Source: Litoditis marina
Lineage: Eukaryota > Nematoda > Chromadorea > Rhabditida > Rhabditidae
Direction of reading: 5' to 3'
DNA length: 64,000 nt
Assembly: GCA_964036275.1 (NCBI GenBank)
Contig: OZ038434.1
Location: 39,703,279 to 39,767,278, forward strand
A program made the position numbers and the translations under genes. Below, piece by piece: positions 36,445 through 48,708 of the stretch (its first letter is position 1; every line of letters begins with the position of its first letter). Below the pieces are notes generated by a model. It made no database searches. It saw nothing but the letters and a program-made list of their open reading frames with translations, and was not told the origin of the DNA.

Positions 36445-39400
36445 ATGGCCTCATCGCAAAATGGAACGGCCTCGGAAACAGTGAAATCAGGTACTACCAC
36501 AGATTTATATGTTTTTCGGATTTTGAACGCCAATGTGTACAATGACAATAGTACAATGGTAACTTGAAAACACCCAATACATACTTAGTGGTAAAAATAA
36601 GTCTTATTACTAGGATCCGTAAAATACCCCCGCTTTTTGATTGACATGTAGTAGTTTGAAGTGATTCTCGTGATTGCCTGATTTTGATGAACGCATCACG
36701 CTTCACGCAGGGTTAGTTCTCGGACTAGGAGTAATAAAATGTCTCACTGTTGAACTGAACAACCATGATCCGAAACGGAACACAGTTATTCTGTATTCAT
36801 ACACCAGTATTGTTGTTCGAGTAGCCACAACAATTTGAAAAACGGACTTTAAAGCGTATACTGTGACAAATTAGCCAATTCTTAGTGAAAATGAATGGAG
36901 TTTTACGTTTTTTGAATACGTATGATTGATAAGTTGATAAGTCAGAGTTAGGTTTATCTTTTCTTACCGTCAGGAATCGGGCTCTTTTTTTTCATTTTAC
37001 TGGTGTTTGAGTTTTTGCGTGAAATAGTTCCAAGGCTCAATCTCCCAATCGGGGCCAAAAAAATGAGTACGAGCAGCCCCGGAAAATGAGCATATGGGAA
37101 TCAAAAACACGAAATATGAAGATCAGATCACAGATTACACCTTACTGGTCAAAGAACGACCTCTTTTTTGTTTTTATCGAGTGGTGTAATGGTGTAGTGG
37201 TTAAGGCGCCACCCACCACTTAGAGGGTCACACGTTCGATCCCCACCACTGCCCAGCCAAGGCATTGATCCCTTCGTAGGCGATAAATTGGTAGTAGACT
37301 ATCTACGAAAGTTGAAGCCTCCCCTGATCCTCCCTGGCCGGATGGGGATGGTAGGCTAAACTCGGTCTGCCTTACAGAGTTTCCCTCTGAGACTGTCCTC
37401 TGCAAAGTTCCGCGTGGAACTTTGAAGAAAAGGGGTAACATTAACTTAACTTTCTGTATGATTGTCATCTATTTTCCAGATGACGTTGAAAAGACGCCAA
37501 CCTTCGCCGAAGTAGTTTCTGGCACGAAGAGCAACCAATCCGAGTTGGAGCCTTTTATTGTGGAGGAAAAAGAGCAAGTAGTGGTAAGTAATAGTAATAT
37601 ACATATAGTTTATGGCTCATATACAAATTACAAAACAAGTAACGTGTGATACAGACGATAAATAGAACCTGAACTCATGGAAAGAGAAAGATTAAACAGA
37701 GAATACTGGACCTTTTAAAATCTGTTAGGGACGGTATACTCTCGTTCACACAGTCGATCACTTCTATAGTATGATTTCAAAAATTGAAGATAATATCACT
37801 ACTGTATCCGTAAATACCTTGGTTATTCACAACGATACAAACTTGGTTCGAAAGGCGCACTTAGTATTACATGCAATTTAACAGTGTGGGACGTCGGTGA
37901 CTGTACCAAGTTTATGGGACGATTCATGTTCCGATTTCTTATATCGAGTTCAAAGGAGCCCCTCAAAATTAGGCTGACCCATACTCATTTTTTCTTCACT
38001 TTTCTGGAGTACACGTTCATTTTTAGACGTGAAAATGGCTTCGAACGCGATGAGCGCGGGAACATATCATTTTCGATAATATATCATACTCGTTTTAGAG
38101 TTACACACGTTCACATATCATATTACTTTCAGTGGCATTTAACTATTTACCCCTAATATAGCAACTTTTTAAAATACAATCGATTTTGTGTGTTTGCAGG
38201 ACGTTGGTAACATGGTCTACATGATCATTCTGTTGCATGGAATCGGAACTCTGATGCCATGGAACATGTTTCTCACCATTGCCAATCAGGTTAGTTCATA
38301 CACCAGTAAGGTCCGACTAAGCGACAAAAAGGATCCGTTTTCATATGTAAACACGTGAAAATTTAGGATTTTTCATAAAAGTAGACCAATTTTTGGCCAT
38401 TTACACATGCAACCGGGTTGCATGCAACCAAAATGCAACCAGGTTGCATGTGTAAAGACAGTTTGGTTGCTTTCCAAATGCAACCGGGTTGCTTTCGGTT
38501 GCTTTTCAAATGCAACCAAAAAAAACTGCCTCAATTTTTATGTTTTCGGCTAAAAAATAGTCTGTTTTTCGAATTTTTCTGACTATTCAAGTTCGTTCTA
38601 ATAGCTAAACACGTGAAAGGTGAAAATTTATGCTTTCTTATCAAAAGTTGACCGTATATTTTTTTCGGCAAAAAGGTAGTCCGTTTTTTATTTTTCGTAC
38701 TTGGTTCTGTGAACATAATCTGAAAACCCCGTATATCCGGTATATCTAAGTATCTTGACCGTTTCACAATAGGAACACTCACTCTGACGAATAGTTTCTC
38801 TCACTGGACTGTGCTAGTTGTCACCAACCGTGTGGTACTAAGATCTATTACCCTCCCCCAGACAAAGAACTTTATGGGGTTATGTGAGTTATGGGGTCAT
38901 AGAGGAGGGCAGAGGCGATAGTTATCCGACTATTCGACAAGTCCGTTTTCAGATGTGAACACGTGAAAATTAATGATTTTGCTTAAAAATTAGACCGATT
39001 TTATTGTTTTCTGGCGAAAAGGTAGCCAGTTTTTATGATATACGGACAACTTGACTGGGGTATGTAATTGGTTCACAATTTTGTCTGTTTCAGTACTATG
39101 CCGATTACAAGATGGTGAATTTCGTGGGAAACACTACCGAGCCGACGGTTTTCTCGAGAAACTACATAATGTACCAGTCAATCTGTGCCCAGATTCCCAA
39201 TCTTCTGCTCAACTTCATCAACATTTTCGTGGTAATAAAGTGAGTTAGCTTACTTGATTGTTGTTGGTATCCTATTTAAAAACTGTCTCCCAGTCGTATC
39301 TTCTTGTGGCCTGAATTTCAGTTGGAAACCCAAAAATTAAGTGGTTTTATGGAACCTAGCGCAAAAGTCTATCGTACCTATATACGAGGTTCAATATTCT

Positions 39401-42400
39401 CACACGGTCCTACATTACCTATTTACCTATTTGTCAAACATAGGGCGACTTATAGAATTGTTCATTGAATCACTCGTTTTTCATAGAAATCGGGATGTTG
39501 AACTGGCCTAGTTTCAACAAATGGTACCTCTACCGCTGAAGACTTTCCCCACCGCTTTGTACTTTGTTTACTCGAATAAAACAGATGATTTTAAAGCAAT
39601 TTCTGTGAACAACAAAGTTGTATGCTTGTTGTGAAGATAGAGGGGCAGTCTAGTCTTTTTGCGCGTTCGGAATGTTAACTATGGTTTTTATATGGGAAAA
39701 CGGGGTGTGTACATTGTTGCTGGAGGCAGGGTGTGAGAGACTGCATAATGAAAGAGTCGTACACTAATAGGTGCAACATTCGGAAAAGACAGGGATACTA
39801 CTTTTCGAACCCTAGTCGACACCATTCCACATATGGAATGAGTTGATATTAATAATAATAATAATAATGTTTGTGTTTCAGGGGTTCGCTGGTCAGACGA
39901 ATCACGACGGCTCTCACGGTCGTTTTCGCAGTGATAGTGTTTACCATGATCTTCATTTACGTCGACACGTGGAGCTGTTAGTTTTATTTTATAAGAATAA
40001 TAAAAAGAATTAAGATATTTATCGGGATTTATGTGAAATTGTAGCGACATTACACATTTAAACTAGAATTTCTGGCCTCTATTCACAGCAAGATTGTCAA
40101 CAGGTTACTTGGAAGACATCAATTAGCTAGATGGGAGCACTGTATAGTTTTCAAGTTTTTATCAGATTCAGGATAACTCGACTCTATGATGCCTCAGCCC
40201 TGCATGAGAGTGCTTAGAGTAGATACGAAAATAGGCCACCTTTTCGCCGAAAACGAGATAATTTGTCTATTTTCAATGCAAAATTATTGATTTTCACTGA
40301 TTTTAATACCTAAACACTCTTCTTGTTGTCGAATAGTCGCTTTACTGATGTATGAGAGTTGCAGCTGGCAATAGTGTCCGCTGTCACTTTTTTGCATCTG
40401 TCAGTTCTCGTGTACAGTCTGAGATTACTGTAGGCGGGGAATGTTAGGAACAAAGATTACGCGGTTTTTATGCCAATCAAAGGTCGACATCTGCGCTCGA
40501 CATTTGAATCAAAGTATACATTCCTATGGTTAACACTTTGTATGAAAGACTATACACAAATGTATTAAGGGGTGACATATTGTTATAGATAAGTACGAGA
40601 GTATGTAAAGTAATAGTACTGGACATTGGAACCGGAATGAAATTTTCAACTCGATTAACAACCCTAATCCAGATGGACGATTCGAATTAGTATTGTAAGG
40701 GATCATGATCACGTGAGATAGACTATATATCTGTAGTTAATAGTTGGGTAATCGATTGGATAATTGATACTTTTCAGTCCTGACCACCTTCTTCGTGGTG
40801 ACAATGATCTCCATCGTCATTCTGAATGCCGCCAACGGAGTCTATCAGAACAGGTGAGGCTGGGGCACGGCATTCTCAACAACAGCTTTATTGAATAAGG
40901 AACTCGCGTCCTCAATTTTAGACGCTCCGCAAATGATTCGCGTGAAAATAAGTGCGATACGCAGCGAATTAGTGCTCGGACAATTTCAAATTGCAGTGGG
41001 ATACAGTGTTCCGCCACGAAAACTTTGTGGGCGGAGCTCAGTACAAGTTTAATCGCCAAGATTACTGTAGGCGAGAACGCCGTGGGGGTAAGATTTAAAC
41101 CCAGATACCGGTGAGGTGCGACTAATCTACAAATAGTGGCCCGATTTTCGGTTAAACTGCGCGATTATCAGTGCTTTCGCTTTGCAAATATGCACAGATA
41201 TCAAAACAGTAGTCTGTTGTTCTCTTTACTGATACTGTAGTATGCTGACGAGAGATTGGAAGTTTCGGTGAAAGTATAATTCTTGACCTACTTTAATGAT
41301 TAAATCGTAATTGAACACAATGTTTCTCGTGAAACTCGTTGATTTGGAATCAGTTCTACATGATATTGACGAGAAAGGATTTGGTTTTCGACAATTTGGA
41401 CAAGGAGATTCTGACTTCAGTTTATTCTTATTTCATAGAAGATTATAATAGTTATTATAATAGGAATGAATATTGTTATTATTATTACAAATTCCTGCTT
41501 TTCCAGTATCTTCGGCCTGGCGGCGGACTTCCCGTTCCGCTACACGAATGCGGTCATCATCGGAAACAACGCCTGCGGCACTTTCGTCACCATCCTCAAC
41601 ATCGTCACTTTTGCATGTTAGTTAACATTTCATACCCCAGTGAAGTTGTCCTACTTTTCGCCAAATTTGGGAGAAATCACAGGTTTTTATAGAAAATCGA
41701 GACGTTTTGTGTGTTTGAACCTTGAAACGGGTTACTTTTTTGTACAAAAGTCATACCTTAAAACCTTCAAACGGGTTACTTTTTTGTACAAAAGTTATAC
41801 GTCACTGGTGTATGTTTACATTTTTGCAATAGGTTACATTTTATTATGAAACATAAAAACACACATAGGTGAAAAGTCAAGGGAAGAAAAGGCCCTAGAA
41901 GGGGGATTTCGGGGCCTAAATCGCGGGCCTAAAAGGAACCTTTTAGGCCCGCGATTTTGGGGCCCGAAATCTCCCTTTTAGGGCCCAAAAGTCGGGTTTC
42001 GGGAATTTTTTAGTTTATCCATAATAATAAAAAACGCTTTTTGCTATTGGTGCGAATGCATGAACGTAATGCTTGATAATTCACAAAATGACAATATAAT
42101 GTACCATTCACTTTATTAGTCCATAATGACAAATAACACAAATGATCTCGAAAAATTGTAGAGTTGGAGTGTCGTTTTCTCCGGTGACTAGAGTTCTTGT
42201 GTCTCGAATCTGAAAGTATGATTTTTTACTATATAGTCGGAAACTTTTCATGAGATGTATGATTCCACTCAACTAAAAAGAAAAGTTGGCTAAGTAATGG
42301 TAAATGGTGTGATTATGGAAAAGCGTTAAGTTGGTATTTGCTTGGTATTTGGTATAATCTAAAAGTTAAAGTTTGGCATAACATATATGGACATTGAATC

Positions 42401-45400
42401 AAATAACTGAACTTTCGCCGAACTCTTTGGGCCAAAATGAAAATATGTTGCTACTAACCACTTCCTCGTGTGAAAATAGATCCAGATCTGTCCGGAGGAG
42501 TGGATCGGGTAAGGCCCACATCAACGAATTGCTCATCAAATTTGCCGTGGTTCAAGTCCTGTAAAAAACAGACATCAGGAACATTAGCTGTTTTGTGGAA
42601 GACATCAGTTGTGCCTCCACCCTCCAGTATTACGATAGAGATATCCAAACATATAATTAAAGTACATTTCATCTTTGATTTCAGTTTACTGTAAATTCTA
42701 TGAATATCAGTACAAAACTTCTCACATATGATCGTCTTGCTTCTTTTTGGATTTTTGACGCAACTCATTATTCAATGGGGTGGGAATCCGTATTTCGTAC
42801 AAAACGGTTTATTTTTCCTAGGCAGGGCAACAAGTGGTCCCATTCCTTCAATTGTTGAAGCTATTCAGCCAGTTTAAGAATACAACAATTCATAGTTTTT
42901 TTCAGGCCAATTCCACAAGGAACCCGGTATTTCGTTAACCCTATCAGTTAACCTTAACCTTAGTTTTAAGTTAAGTTAAGTTCAAAATGAGAATTATTCC
43001 CTTAAATCAGGCATGTATTATGTTTACACGTACAACAATTAACCATCTATTTACACCTGCGATACATAACCAAATCAAGACGTGCACAAGAGTTCAAACG
43101 CAAGGTCTGCCAGCTGAAATCAATGTCAGGATTCAAGTTTTAGAAAACTCAGAACCTGATGAGAAGGGGAATGAAGCCATGATGTCTTTTTTAAGCTCAA
43201 TCACTCTCCCAATTTTCAATTAAGTGCTGATTTGCGAACAAGTTTCATCCCTTCGTTCAAAAAACACATAACATTTTGTATGAACATTTCCTCACCTGCA
43301 CCTCGATAGAAAAACACCCGATCGGAGGACTACGAACTAAAATATAACAAAAAATATATATATAAAACAAATTATAATAAGAAAAAACTTATAAAATTGG
43401 TAAATTTTCTAAATTTTCACGAGTTGAAGGACTAATCGGGTTTTAGCCGCCAAGCACATTATTCGCGGGCGGGCGCAGTTGACTGTAGAATCGCGGGCCT
43501 TTTAGGGACATTGAGGCCCCCACCCACTCGATTACCCGAAACCCCCCTTCTAGGGCCTTTTATTCCCTTGGCTTTTCACCTGAGCTTGGTGGCTCTAACA
43601 CTAACTTTATACGTCACACTGGGTGAGCAAGACTGTAAGGCCCGGGCTATACTTTTCACGTCGGCGTATTACGCCCGCGTTTTTGGTGAACAAAACATGG
43701 CTATCGATTTACGCCGGCGTAATACGCCAATTAAATCAATAAGCATAACATGCATTGGTTTACGCCGACGTAAAACGCTGGCGTAAAAAGTATGGCCCGG
43801 ACCTAAGACTGACAAACCGGCTGTTTCAACGTTTTGTGGTCATCGTTACATCGTTGTTACTGGTTACTGTGCAAACGTAGGGCGACTTTGTTGGATTGAA
43901 AATTGAATCAACCTTTTCTCTTCAACATCGAGAGTTTGAACCGACCCAGTTTCAAAAAATGTCACTATTACTAGTGAAAACCTCACTTTTAACCCAATTT
44001 TGTAGTATCTTCACCCAGATAAAACACCTCGACAACAAATTCTCCCCATCTTTGTTACTGTGTGAAAGCATAGTGTTTGAGATTCGAGGCATGTTCAAGT
44101 TTCAAGTTTTATTCGTCACATCACAATGTTACACAGTGCACAGTGGTGGTGCTTGATCGATCTCCAAATCTGCTTATCTCTGCATGCTCTGAGATATTCG
44201 TGGCCACGAATACGCGGCGGGCGACAACGACCTCTTTGGGCTTCTCCGTGCTTCATGTATTGAATTCAAACTACAAACTACATATTTTCGATGACGGACG
44301 AGTGAATAACTGTATAATAATAATACAATAATAATGTATGTTTTGAGTGACGGACGACGTGCGACTGGCGGCCTTCGCCTACTTCTCCATCTCCCTCGTC
44401 ACACTGGCCGTCTGTTTCGCCTCATTCTTCAAATTGAGACATCTGGTACGTGATGATAGAGAGACGATGGAGTTGAATCAAGTAAACAGTGAAAAAAGTG
44501 AATAAGAAAATTGAATTTATACAATAAATGTTTGATAAACAAGAGATAAGATACTGATAGAATAAATTACTATCTAAAAGTGAATATAACTATGGATAAC
44601 TTATGGAGATACACCGTTTCGGCCACGCGTCCTCATGTTCATGTATTAGTATAAGTATTTAATGTGTATACGTAGTATTTTATATTAGTATGTAATGTAT
44701 ATTTATAGTAATGTATATTATATACACACAGCAGTAAGGTGCGACTATTCCGATACGTTTCGGTTTCTATAGGCGATATACAGATGCAACCGGGTTGCAT
44801 TTCATACGAAATCAGCAGAGCATAAGCAAAATATAGGCAGAAAGTACAGTTTTGGAGGGGTCACGAGATTTCAAGACAAATATGAGACCCCTGGCGGTGT
44901 ATGTGTCGCGGGACGCGATCTCTATGTCTCTCACTCTCTCGCTTGTAGTTTAGTCAAGTCGGCCAGACATGGTCGTCTGATCTAGGTTAGCTCCGCCCAC
45001 TTAGTATATAAGGGGCATCCCGGTCATCTGGGGAACTCACGTTCTCCTCTCCCCAGTGTGATGTACAGTGCAACGATAATACTAATATTACTAATGAACA
45101 TATAATACCACACTGTGTTAGTCACAAGGCAATCTACCACTGAAACGACTCCGAGACAGTATGACTACAAGACTATAATCTAATTTTCAGTCCTTCTACA
45201 AACACCACTCAGAGAAGGCGGCAGCACAGCGAGAGATCGCCCACACTGAGAGCGGACCCGTCACCAAACAAGATTACCTTGATGCCCTGAAACAGGTAAA
45301 TAGGAATAATACCATAACTATACACATACATTGTTGGTATTCTTTTAAAAGGTGAAATGATCTTCAAATCAAGTAAAAGTAATAACTGTACACATATGTG

Positions 45401-48400
45401 TCGGAATTCTTTCAAACATAGTTGAAAAGGTGAAAATGAAATGTTACTCGGGAATGAGCATGTGTTTTCGTAGTTTGATCTCGATACACGTATTAGTTGA
45501 ACAATGGGATCAAACTACAAACACAGCGGGATAGGGTAACATACAGTGTCTAGATTTTCCTTGAAAAAAAAGAGCGAACCCTATAGGTGGTGGTATGTTT
45601 TAGTTGAACTTGTTCGTAAATTAGTTCAAACAAGCATCGTGTTTTTGTAAAATAAATTGTATGTTCATGGTTGCATTTGAGGGCTGGAAGCAGTTCCTTA
45701 ACGTGTACCTCACGTTCTTCGTCTCGCTCACGTGTTTCCCGGCCCTCATGGTGGACATCTCTGCGAATGGCGCCGGGGAGGAGTACTCGTCCTTCATTCC
45801 AGGTATACTCAGTTTTATCTGTCTCTCTAAAGTTTTCTAGAATATTTAACAACCAAAGTTTCCAAAGTAATGTCTTGACATAAACTGATAATATTCGACG
45901 TCACTACTTCTTTTTGAAGAATTGTTGGACCTTACTGGGGTAGCTTAGAGCCTAGAGTACAGTTCTAGAACTAGAACATTTTGGCGATAGATGATCCGTT
46001 TTTTAAATGTTTCCCGACTATTTCATTTAATGATGTATTTGTTTCAGAGGGTCAATGGAGAGCCGTCACCACCTTCCTGCTCTTCAATGTTTTTGCGTTC
46101 GTCGGGTCAATGCTGGCCGGAAAGTTCCAAAAAGTAAGTATATAGGAAGAGAGAGAGAGAGAGATATGAAGAATAGGAAAAGCCGTTAAGTCTGCTACAA
46201 AAGTGCCTGGCCAATTGGCTGGAAATTGTTCGAGACATTTATAAATGGCGTACGACAGCGTGCGTTTGACCGACGTTATATGGGATCCATCAAACCGTTC
46301 TGAACAGCATACGATCTATTTGGTGGGGAGCGGTGTTTGGCGAGCAGTCAGCTCATCTGCGTATCTTTGACCTACACACTTTCTCGCCTGCTGGCAGATA
46401 ATCAACAACTGCTAGTAGGCCCTTTACAGTCTCTGTGGGAGAAATGAAGACTATACTGTTAGGGCAAACTGGTAACTCTTCTTGAACCGACTCTTCCCGA
46501 GCCAAAACCGAACCACTTCTTCCCGAAACAGTTCGGTGAGAGACCGAACCACTTACGTACGCGAACCTAACCCTAATAAACATTACGTAGTCGACAAACT
46601 TCGGCTTTATTCAGGTGAATTGGTTCGGTACTTCGGTTCCACCTTCGTCAGCCCAGATTTGGTTCGGGTTTGAAAAGAACCACCTGGTTCGGGAAGGAGT
46701 GGTTCGGTTTTGGCTCGGGAAGAGTCGGTTCGGGAAGAAGTTCACCTACTGTTAGTCAATTGCACGGTCACGGGAAACATGTTAAACACAGCAGAACTCA
46801 GAAATGTACAATGACAAAGTACACGATGCCTCATTAGAGTGCTAATTCCACGTGAAGATTCAGTTTACTTCTAGTATATATAGAGGATACTGTACTCATT
46901 CCAGCCGGGACCTAAGTATTTGTGGATTCCCGTGTTTGCTCGTCTGCTCTTCATCCCGCTCTTTGCTTTCTGCAATTTCCGCGTCGAAGAAAGGTTAGTT
47001 TATACTTTATTCATACTTTAATAGACGGAACAAATCACCATACAAGCTCATTTCTGCCAAAATCGGAAGAATCGGCCCATTCTCGGTTTGAAATCATGAA
47101 ATTCACCAATCCACAATGAGAAACGGTCCCATTTGTTGAGGCTAGTCACGCCTGACTAGCTTCAGGCCTCATTATCGATTGCTTATTGATTTATTGATTC
47201 ATGACCATTTCCATTTTCCAGAACCTGGCCCGTGCTGTTCCCCAGTTCGGTGGTGTTCATCGTGGGTGGTCTGGTGATGAGCATCTCCTCGGGATATCTA
47301 AGTGGACTGGGAATGATGTACGCATCCAAGTAAGTGACACTACCACTACCTTGTGATCGCATACGTGAGGCGACTTTTTGTCCACAAAAATTAATCGAAA
47401 ATCAGTGGTTTCACCTGCATAAAAGAACTACAAAACTGGGGGGAAAGAGAGGTTTTACCATTGACATTTGTTCTAAACCCCAATTTTGAGAAAAAAGAGT
47501 AATTCACTGGGCAATCCAACAAAGTCGCCCTTCGTTTGGTGTGATGAATTCTTCATTTCACCGTATATTTTGTGGTGCGTATCAGTCAACCGTTAACCGA
47601 GTAATGGTTTGGATCCCTTTTGTCTTGGTAACCGTGTATTGCTCACGAAACGCGTTGTGAAAACGGGTTACTGTCACGGTCCGTCATTTTTTCTTTAATT
47701 CTCATCAGTACTAGGACAACTTCACTGGTATATGTCAATACGAATCTTTGGTTGCCTAAATATTGCAAACGAGACCCGTTATTTGATTCGATAACGAATT
47801 GCTGTTTGCAGAGTGGTTGACGCTACGAAGCAGCGAATCGCAGGAATGATGGCTGCATTCTTCCTCATTTTCGGTTCGTTCTTTTTCTTTCATTTCATTC
47901 TCATTTAAATCTAACAACACGTATAGGGATTACCCACTGCTGTGTTGTAGTTTCAACGCGATACACGCTGTAGTTGGCTAATTTTGGCCGAAGAACGCCG
48001 AGATCAAACTACAAACACAGCTGGATAGAGCAACATACACAGTAACGGTTTTTTTCGGAGAGCGAACACTATATGTCTATAAAAGTAGCCTGTTTTTGAT
48101 ATTTTTCTGGGTTTTTGGACAAATTCACTGGGGTATAGACTCTAGCATAGATTCTAGATTGGTGGCTCAAGTCGAGTAGGGATGAAGTCTGTATTTTCAT
48201 GTCTATACACTTGAATAACGCCATTTCCCGCCTGAATTGGCGTGTATGGTTGGCCAATTACACATGCAGCCAAATGGCAATTCGGTTGTTTGTGTAGAAA
48301 GCGATTGGTTGCTTTCAAATGCCACCATCTCTACAAAACCAAAAAACTCACTGGAGACAGTTTTGGTTGCATTGAAGATGTCGCGTTTTTGAACCGCCTG

Positions 48401-48708
48401 AGAGCTCATATTCACATATTGAAATGCGAGCCGAATTTATGAAATAGCCGCCTCAAGTGAGACTCGAACCGAGCTCAAAAGTTTGGCAGGCGCGAACGCT
48501 CACCACTACACCAACTGGTCGTGGACGAATCGAGTATATGTGCTCTTACACAGCGCAAAGTGAGATATACAGTATACCCCCGTTTTTCTGTAAACGACGA
48601 CTATATGTGGTGTCTTTTTCAGGAATCGTGTCCGGCATCACCTTCTCCATCCTGGTCGCAGAGCTCATCGAGAACTACGGCCCCGAGGCCCGTTTCGTCA
48701 AAATCTGA
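36445..48708 (+). CDS. Equilibrative nucleoside transporter (ENT/SLC29), 473 residues
   Basis: Fifteen exons: 36445-36490, 37480-37583, 38200-38289, 39094-39239, 39882-39976, 40778-40853, 41507-41616, 44348-44445, 45191-45295, 45682-45802, 46048-46133, 46905-46993, 47222-47329, 47812-47873 and 48623-48708; 1422 nt, all phases agree. ENT proteins move nucleosides across the plasma membrane by facilitated diffusion through 11 helices. Landmarks: acidic cytosolic N-terminus (1-50), first helix with HGIGTLMPWNMF (about 59-70), FPFRYTNAVIIGNNACG (about 193-209), a hydrophilic loop KHHSEKAAAQREIAHTESG (258-276) between helices 6 and 7, and SSGYLSGLGMMYASK near 410-424. Length fits the family. Exons 44348 and 45682 use GAG rather than CAG acceptors; both are required for phase and conserved content. 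Introns carry a solo LTR, a 1.7-kb TIR element, a SINE and many MITEs. It resembles C. elegans ent genes; which one cannot be told. Confidence 0.93.
37178..37452 (+). mobile_element. tRNA-derived SINE
   Basis: The 5' part is tRNA-like: AGTGGTG and CACCACT can form a perfect 7-bp acceptor stem, the A box is TGGTGTAGTGG and the B box GTTCGATCC, but the T stem does not pair. About 180 bp of unrelated body follow, ending in a repetitive tail (TAACATTAACTTAAC). This is the standard layout of a SINE. It sits in ENT intron 1, ending about 28 bp before exon 2. Confidence 0.7.
38301..38600. repeat. MITE carrying a nested ATGCAACC repeat
   Basis: Starts ACACCAGTAAGGTCCGAC and ends with a TTTTCTGACTATTC segment of the CATACACCAGTAAGG family; its centre (38405-38520) is occupied by the ATGCAACCGGGTTGC palindrome repeat. 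It lies in ENT intron 3. Confidence 0.65.
41867..43581. mobile_element. 1.7-kb element with terminal inverted repeats
   Basis: The left end AGGTGAAAAGTCAAGGGAAG (then AAAAGGCCCTAGAAGGGG) is mirrored at the right end by CCCCTTCTAGGGCC and CCCTTGGCTTTTCACCT; about 45 bp correspond. Just inside the left end a further palindrome (41905-41980) repeats GCGGGCCTAAAAGG, and its GCGGGCCTTTTAGG word recurs near the right end. Short internal frames (42454-42768 minus, 42987-43223 plus) show no transposase motif. It is read as a non-autonomous DNA transposon in ENT intron 7. Confidence 0.75.
43635..43806. repeat. Palindromic MITE with GGCCCGGGCTATACTTTT ends
   Basis: The ends TAAGGCCCGGGCTATACTTT and AAAGTATGGCCCGGACCTAA are inverted, followed inward by facing GGCGTATTACGCC-type segments. 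It lies about 55 bp after the 1.7-kb element in the same ENT intron. Confidence 0.8.
44800..44903 (+). repeat. Short dispersed repeat hosting the solo LTR
   Basis: Contains CAGTTTTGGAGGGG and CTTGGCGGTGTATG-type words. A related copy lies at 56262-56385 (CAGTTTTGGAGGGGGCGC ... CTTGGCGGTGTATGAG). Confidence 0.65.
44904..45158 (+). mobile_element. Solo LTR, 255 bp
   Basis: Begins TGTCGCGGGACGCG and ends CTCCGAGACA, so the termini are TG...CA within inverted TGTC/GACA. The same 5-base word GTATG stands immediately before (44899-44903) and after (45159-45163), as a target-site duplication. A TATATAA box lies at 45006-45012, followed by CTCCTCTCCCC. No internal retroelement sequence is present. 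It lies in ENT intron 8, ending 32 bp before exon 9. A 5-bp duplication is usual for Ty3 and BEL-type elements; the superfamily cannot be settled. Confidence 0.8.
45470..45592. repeat. Dispersed repeat with ACTACAAACACAGC core, good copy
   Basis: Starts TAGTTTGATCTCGATACACG, centre GGGATCAAACTACAAACAC, end GAGCGAACCCTATAGG. A second good copy is at 47945-48075. Both are in ENT introns. Confidence 0.7.
46478..46742. repeat. Inverted repeat of GACTCTTCCCGA words
   Basis: Left arm 46478-46520 (GAACCGACTCTTCCCGAGCC) pairs with the right end (GGCTCGGGAAGAGTCGGTTC); the middle carries facing GGTTCGGT words. A fragment is at 28230-28290. It lies in ENT intron 11, followed by a TCACGTGA MITE (46747-46882). 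Confidence 0.75.
48446..48606 (-). mobile_element. SINE-like element with tRNA promoter boxes, copy 6
   Basis: Minus-strand A box TGGTGTAGTGG and B box GTTCGAGTC are both intact; the head ends in a CGACGACTATATG word. It lies in the last ENT intron, 17 bp before the final exon. Its tRNA module differs in sequence from the other six copies. Confidence 0.7.

Noticed and set aside
35905..36545. Overlapping frames up to 166 residues before the ENT gene
   Set aside because: Mostly CT-repeat translation running into the true ENT exon in a different frame.
37178..37260. Functional tRNA gene
   Set aside because: The acceptor stem and both boxes are present but the T stem does not pair, and a SINE-like body follows.
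45671..45883. Ser/Arg-rich frame in ENT exon 10
   Set aside because: Shadow frame of the transporter exon.
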